From: CAYNJG01 sp965216885 | GTDB lineage: Bacteria > Planctomycetota > Planctomycetia > Pirellulales > Pirellulaceae | Assembly: GCA_965216885.1 (NCBI GenBank) | Contig: OZ244209.1 | Location: 6,696,001 to 6,760,000, forward strand | Direction: 5' to 3' | DNA length: 64,000 nt | In this document: positions 61,784-64,000 of the stretch, piece by piece | Layout of the letters: each line of letters starts with the position of its first letter | Numbering within the stretch: position 1 is the stretch's first letter | Position numbers and translations under genes: made by a program | The notes under the pieces: model-generated | What the model saw: the letters and a program-made list of their open reading frames with translations, nothing else | Databases searched by the model: none | Told to the model about the DNA's origin: nothing

Positions 61784-61903
61784 CTATTTTTTGCGATGTC
61801 GGATCTTGGCTCGCATGCGACGTTTCTTACGTCCGACCTTGCGGCGGCCTTTTCCTGTTTTCTTGGTACCCAATTCACTCTCCCGAGATTTAAAATCAAA
61901 CAT
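61784..61903 (-). CDS. 39-residue highly basic protein, candidate small ribosomal protein
   Basis: A short gene outside the usual ORF size limits. The ATG at 61903 is preceded by GGAAGG with eight to nine bases spacing, and the frame ends with TAG at 61784-61786. The protein opens MFDFKSRESELGTKKTGKGR and continues RKVGRKKRRMRAKIRHRKK, with 19 Lys/Arg in 39 residues. The KKRRMRAKIRHRK segment resembles the AURKAIP1/COX24 family, to which mitochondrial mS38 and the mycobacterial small ribosomal protein bS22 belong; this match is from memory of the motif, so treat the family as tentative. A TTG at 61873 with GGGAGA upstream would give 29 residues. It could alternatively bind DNA. Confidence 0.62.
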   Translation of the reverse strand: MFDFKSRESELGTKKTGKGRRKVGRKKRRMRAKIRHRKK

Positions 61904-61971
61904 GTAGCGAGCCTTCCACTTTACAGGGAAAGCCGGTCATTTGAAAAGGGGAGTCGACTCGAGATCAGTCG
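61904..61971. other. Short gap between receiver gene and small basic protein gene
   Basis: 68 bases between the receiver stop and the small gene start on minus. It holds the small gene ribosome-binding site. The two may be cotranscribed. Confidence 0.3.
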
Positions 61972-62418
61972 CTACCATTCGCGAGATTGAGCAATCGCGT
62001 CCTCGGCAAGGATCAATAAAGCGTTGGGATCATAGGGCTTACGGACAAAGTAGCGACATCCAGCGGCCCTCGCCCGGCGGACAATATCCGGCTTTTCCGT
62101 ACCGCTGACGATGATCACCGGAATATCCGAGGTCTGATCGCCATCACTCAAATCGGCACACATCTCCAGACCATCGCCATCCGGGAGCGAAACATCGAGC
62201 AACACAAGATCCGGAACCTCCGTGGCAACGGCTTCCGTTCCTGCCTGACAGGTGTCGCAGATGGATACGCGGAAGCCCTGTCGAGTGAATCGATGTTTCA
62301 GCACCGTCGACTGATCCTGGTCATCATCGATTATCAGAATGTGGTCGGCGGGGCGATCCTCCACCGCCAGCGGAGACGGTTCCACACACAGTTGATCTTG
62401 ATTGTCTGCTGGAATCAT
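61972..62418 (-). CDS. Lone receiver-domain response regulator, second copy
   Basis: A 148-residue protein with a single receiver domain (about 26-145) and no output domain. The acidic pocket is IIDDDQDQ (31-33), the phosphoacceptor Asp75 in LVLLDVSLPDGDG, Ser105 in VIIVSGTE and Lys127 in FVRKPYD. The N-terminal 25 residues are hydrophilic and probably disordered. It is a distant cousin of the receiver at 52606-53082, with similar length. Phosphorylation and output partners are unknown. Confidence 0.86.
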   Translation of the reverse strand: MIPADNQDQLCVEPSPLAVEDRPADHILIIDDDQDQSTVLKHRFTRQGFRVSICDTCQAGTEAVATEVPDLVLLDVSLPDGDGLEMCADLSDGDQTSDIPVIIVSGTEKPDIVRRARAAGCRYFVRKPYDPNALLILAEDAIAQSREW

Positions 62419-62614
62419 GGGCGAGAGTCCTCCGATCTTCGCTACCCAGTTCGGCGCGACTCCGCCGAACTACGAAGAGTACCCGCGCCCGGGGCACCGT
62501 CAAACTCTACGCGTTGCGAAAACACAACAAAACCAAACGGATGCAGCGGCTGTAGCGATTAAGCCCACCTTTGCCGAAACCGGTCACCGCCGTTCGCACG
62601 CTGCGACGTATCCG
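62419..62614. other. Intergenic region between cytochrome gene and receiver gene
   Basis: About 196 bases on minus between the cytochrome stop and the receiver start, containing AG-rich words but no gene, promoter or terminator that I can support. Confidence 0.25.
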
Positions 62615-64000
62615 TCAGGGTGTTGCTGACGCGGCTTGTTGTGCTTCGAACCAGCGACGCATTGAAGTTATTCCCGGCGGATTGAACTGCTCGACCTCCC
62701 GAAATTCGGCGGCGGCAGCGTCCGAGTCCCCCAACGCAAAATGTGACTGCATCAGCAGGTGTCGTACTCCAATGCTGGTCGGAAAACGCTTTTTGGCATC
62801 GCCGGCCGTCTGCAAACACAGTTGCCACTGCTGCATGGCCGCATAGGCCTGACCAAGCTTGTACCAGTATCGGGCCATGTACGGATTGACCTGAATGGCT
62901 TGTTTCCACAGGGGAATGGCCTGACCGAAATTCTGTAGCTGGCTGTAGGTGTCCGCCGCGATCACCAACGTTTGCTCGCGACGAGGCGCCACAGCCAAAA
63001 CCTGTCGACAGACTTGCAACGCTGACTCGATCTCGTTGGCGGTCAGCAGGAGATCCGCGAGCGCTTCGGCGGCTTCAAAGTCCTGAGGATTGGCGGCAAA
63101 CGCCTCCTTCAACGCCGGCAGTGCCGCGACAACCTGCGCTTCCGAAAACAGTTCACGGTTGTTTCCATAGGCAACGATTGTTGCCAGGGCTCGATCGCGA
63201 GTGGTTGGTGTGGCAACTTCGTCCGCAGGAAAAGCAACCAGCGATCCCGCACTTTCTTCCAACTGTGCGGTCGCCGTTGAACGCGGAATCGCGTGATTGG
63301 TGGAAGCGGCGTGAATCACCTCGGTTTCGATGTTGGGCATGTGACATACGATGCAACTATCTTCGGTCGTCTTCGCAAGGCGAGTTTCCGACGACTCGAC
63401 ACAGGACTCCTCTGTGTGACATTGCAGGCAACGATCACGATAGAACTGCACCCGCTCGTTCTCCGACGGCAGCCCATGGGGATCATGACACGTGATGCAC
63501 CCCATCGCCTGGTCGGACATCTGAAAACACTTGCTGGAATACATCTGTTCGACGTGACTTACAAAGCCGGCTTTCGAACCGCCGGTAAAAATCGTGTAGG
63601 CCGATTCCAGTCGACTGCCGGGTTTGAAATCCCAGAGTGACTTGCCGGGCTTCTTCACTCGCGCCAAGCCCGAGAGATGACATTGCTGACAGACGGCTTC
63701 TCGCAAGTCGTGAGGCAATCGACCGGGATTGACGATCGAATCATCCTCGCCCTCCCCCGTAGCGGTTGATTCCTGTTTCGCCACGTGTTCACTGCCAGGG
63801 CCGTGACATCGTTCGCACCCAATCGCATGCGCAGCAATGGGAGGATCTTCGTAAAGGTTCAACGTGTTGGCGACGGGAGACGCGACGTCCGTGTGACAGT
63901 AAAGGCAAACTTCGACAACCGGGCGATTGAACTCGGAGTTGTTTGTCTCGTATCCGGGAGAGAGCGCCCACGTGTCTTCGTCCGGATACCATGTCATGGG
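62615..64000 (-). CDS. Multihaem cytochrome c with C-terminal TPRs, N-terminus beyond window edge
   Basis: An open frame of 461 codons on minus with no upstream stop before base 64000, so the protein begins outside. The first ATG visible (63997) is probably internal. Six CxxCH haem sites are seen: CLYCH, CERCH (followed by GPGSEHV), CQQCH, CITCH (followed by DPHG), CLQCH and CIVCH. Their spacing and the CERCHGPG and CHDPHG contexts fit the cytochrome c554-like planctomycete family. From about residue 260 there are tetratricopeptide repeats (ALADLLLTANEIESALQVCR, PLWKQAIQVNPYMARYWYKL, GQAYAAMQQWQLCLQTAGDA). Periplasmic location is needed for haem attachment. An electron-transfer or scaffold role is likely. 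Confidence 0.85.
   Translation of the reverse strand, partial: PMTWYPDEDTWALSPGYETNNSEFNRPVVEVCLYCHTDVASPVANTLNLYEDPPIAAHAIGCERCHGPGSEHVAKQESTATGEGEDDSIVNPGRLPHDLREAVCQQCHLSGLARVKKPGKSLWDFKPGSRLESAYTIFTGGSKAGFVSHVEQMYSSKCFQMSDQAMGCITCHDPHGLPSENERVQFYRDRCLQCHTEESCVESSETRLAKTTEDSCIVCHMPNIETEVIHAASTNHAIPRSTATAQLEESAGSLVAFPADEVATPTTRDRALATIVAYGNNRELFSEAQVVAALPALKEAFAANPQDFEAAEALADLLLTANEIESALQVCRQVLAVAPRREQTLVIAADTYSQLQNFGQAIPLWKQAIQVNPYMARYWYKLGQAYAAMQQWQLCLQTAGDAKKRFPTSIGVRHLLMQSHFALGDSDAAAAEFREVEQFNPPGITSMRRWFEAQQAASATP

Overview
The window reads as a chromosomal segment of a planctomycete (phylum Planctomycetota). I infer this from a cell-surface protein with the phylum's LESLEER-type N-terminal signature, a DUF1559 prepilin-like gene, a formylglycine sulfatase, paired clpP genes behind trigger factor, a type II secretion locus with planctomycete-style fusions, and many lipoproteins and small membrane proteins of no known family. 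No plasmid, phage, transposase or CRISPR array was seen. The lower rank cannot be read from the sequence alone.

Layout. 1-2741 (minus): a lipoprotein cut by the window edge, a PIN/TRAM membrane protein and a dGTPase. 2828-9420: a sugar-acid module, with a GntP-type permease divergent from an IlvD-family sugar-acid dehydratase and a DapA-family lyase, followed by an M28 peptidase and a small membrane protein. 9531-12198 (minus): a DUF255 thioredoxin-like protein and an FHA protein. 12528-15740: tRNA-Gly(GCC) with its own promoter, then tig-clpP1-clpP2 closed by a clear terminator. 16018-18478: a lipoprotein and a sugar-phosphate-isomerase-like TIM barrel. 18547-20754: a DUF1559 gene that is broken, its N-terminal part on plus and a C-terminal part on minus, next to a three-domain rhodanese protein. 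21019-25119: a thioredoxin-like secreted protein, an RTX-repeat surface protein, a DUF202 protein and scpA. 25439-29466: promoter, ilvN, ilvC and three uncharacterised genes. 29653-34813: a tight four-gene ABC transporter operon. 34824-37915: pepA, a LOG-family protein and a CBM9-like protein. 37969-48167 (minus): a nine-gene type II secretion/pseudopilus operon (gspE-F-G-H-I-J-K, a PilM-PilN fusion, a PilO-like/PilP-like fusion) with a good sigma70-type promoter at 48399-48427. 48592-53082 (minus): MOSC protein, two paralogous membrane proteins, transketolase and a lone receiver protein. 53343-61548 (minus): FAD oxidoreductase, CE15-type esterase and sulfatase as a pair, site-2 protease, penicillin-acylase-family hydrolase. 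61784-64000 (minus): a 39-residue very basic protein, a second lone receiver and a multihaem cytochrome with TPRs that runs off the right edge.

The clearest functional units are the sugar-acid catabolic module, the Clp proteolysis/trigger factor module, branched-chain amino acid synthesis (ilvN-ilvC), the ABC exporter-like operon, the pseudopilus assembly operon, and the sulfatase/glucuronoyl-esterase-like pair, which fits breakdown of sulfated or uronic-acid polysaccharide. The most unusual items are the split DUF1559 gene, the 39-residue basic protein, the fused inner-membrane platform proteins of the secretion operon, and the permease with an extra domain of about 105 residues. I found no convincing wholly new defence or mobile system here.
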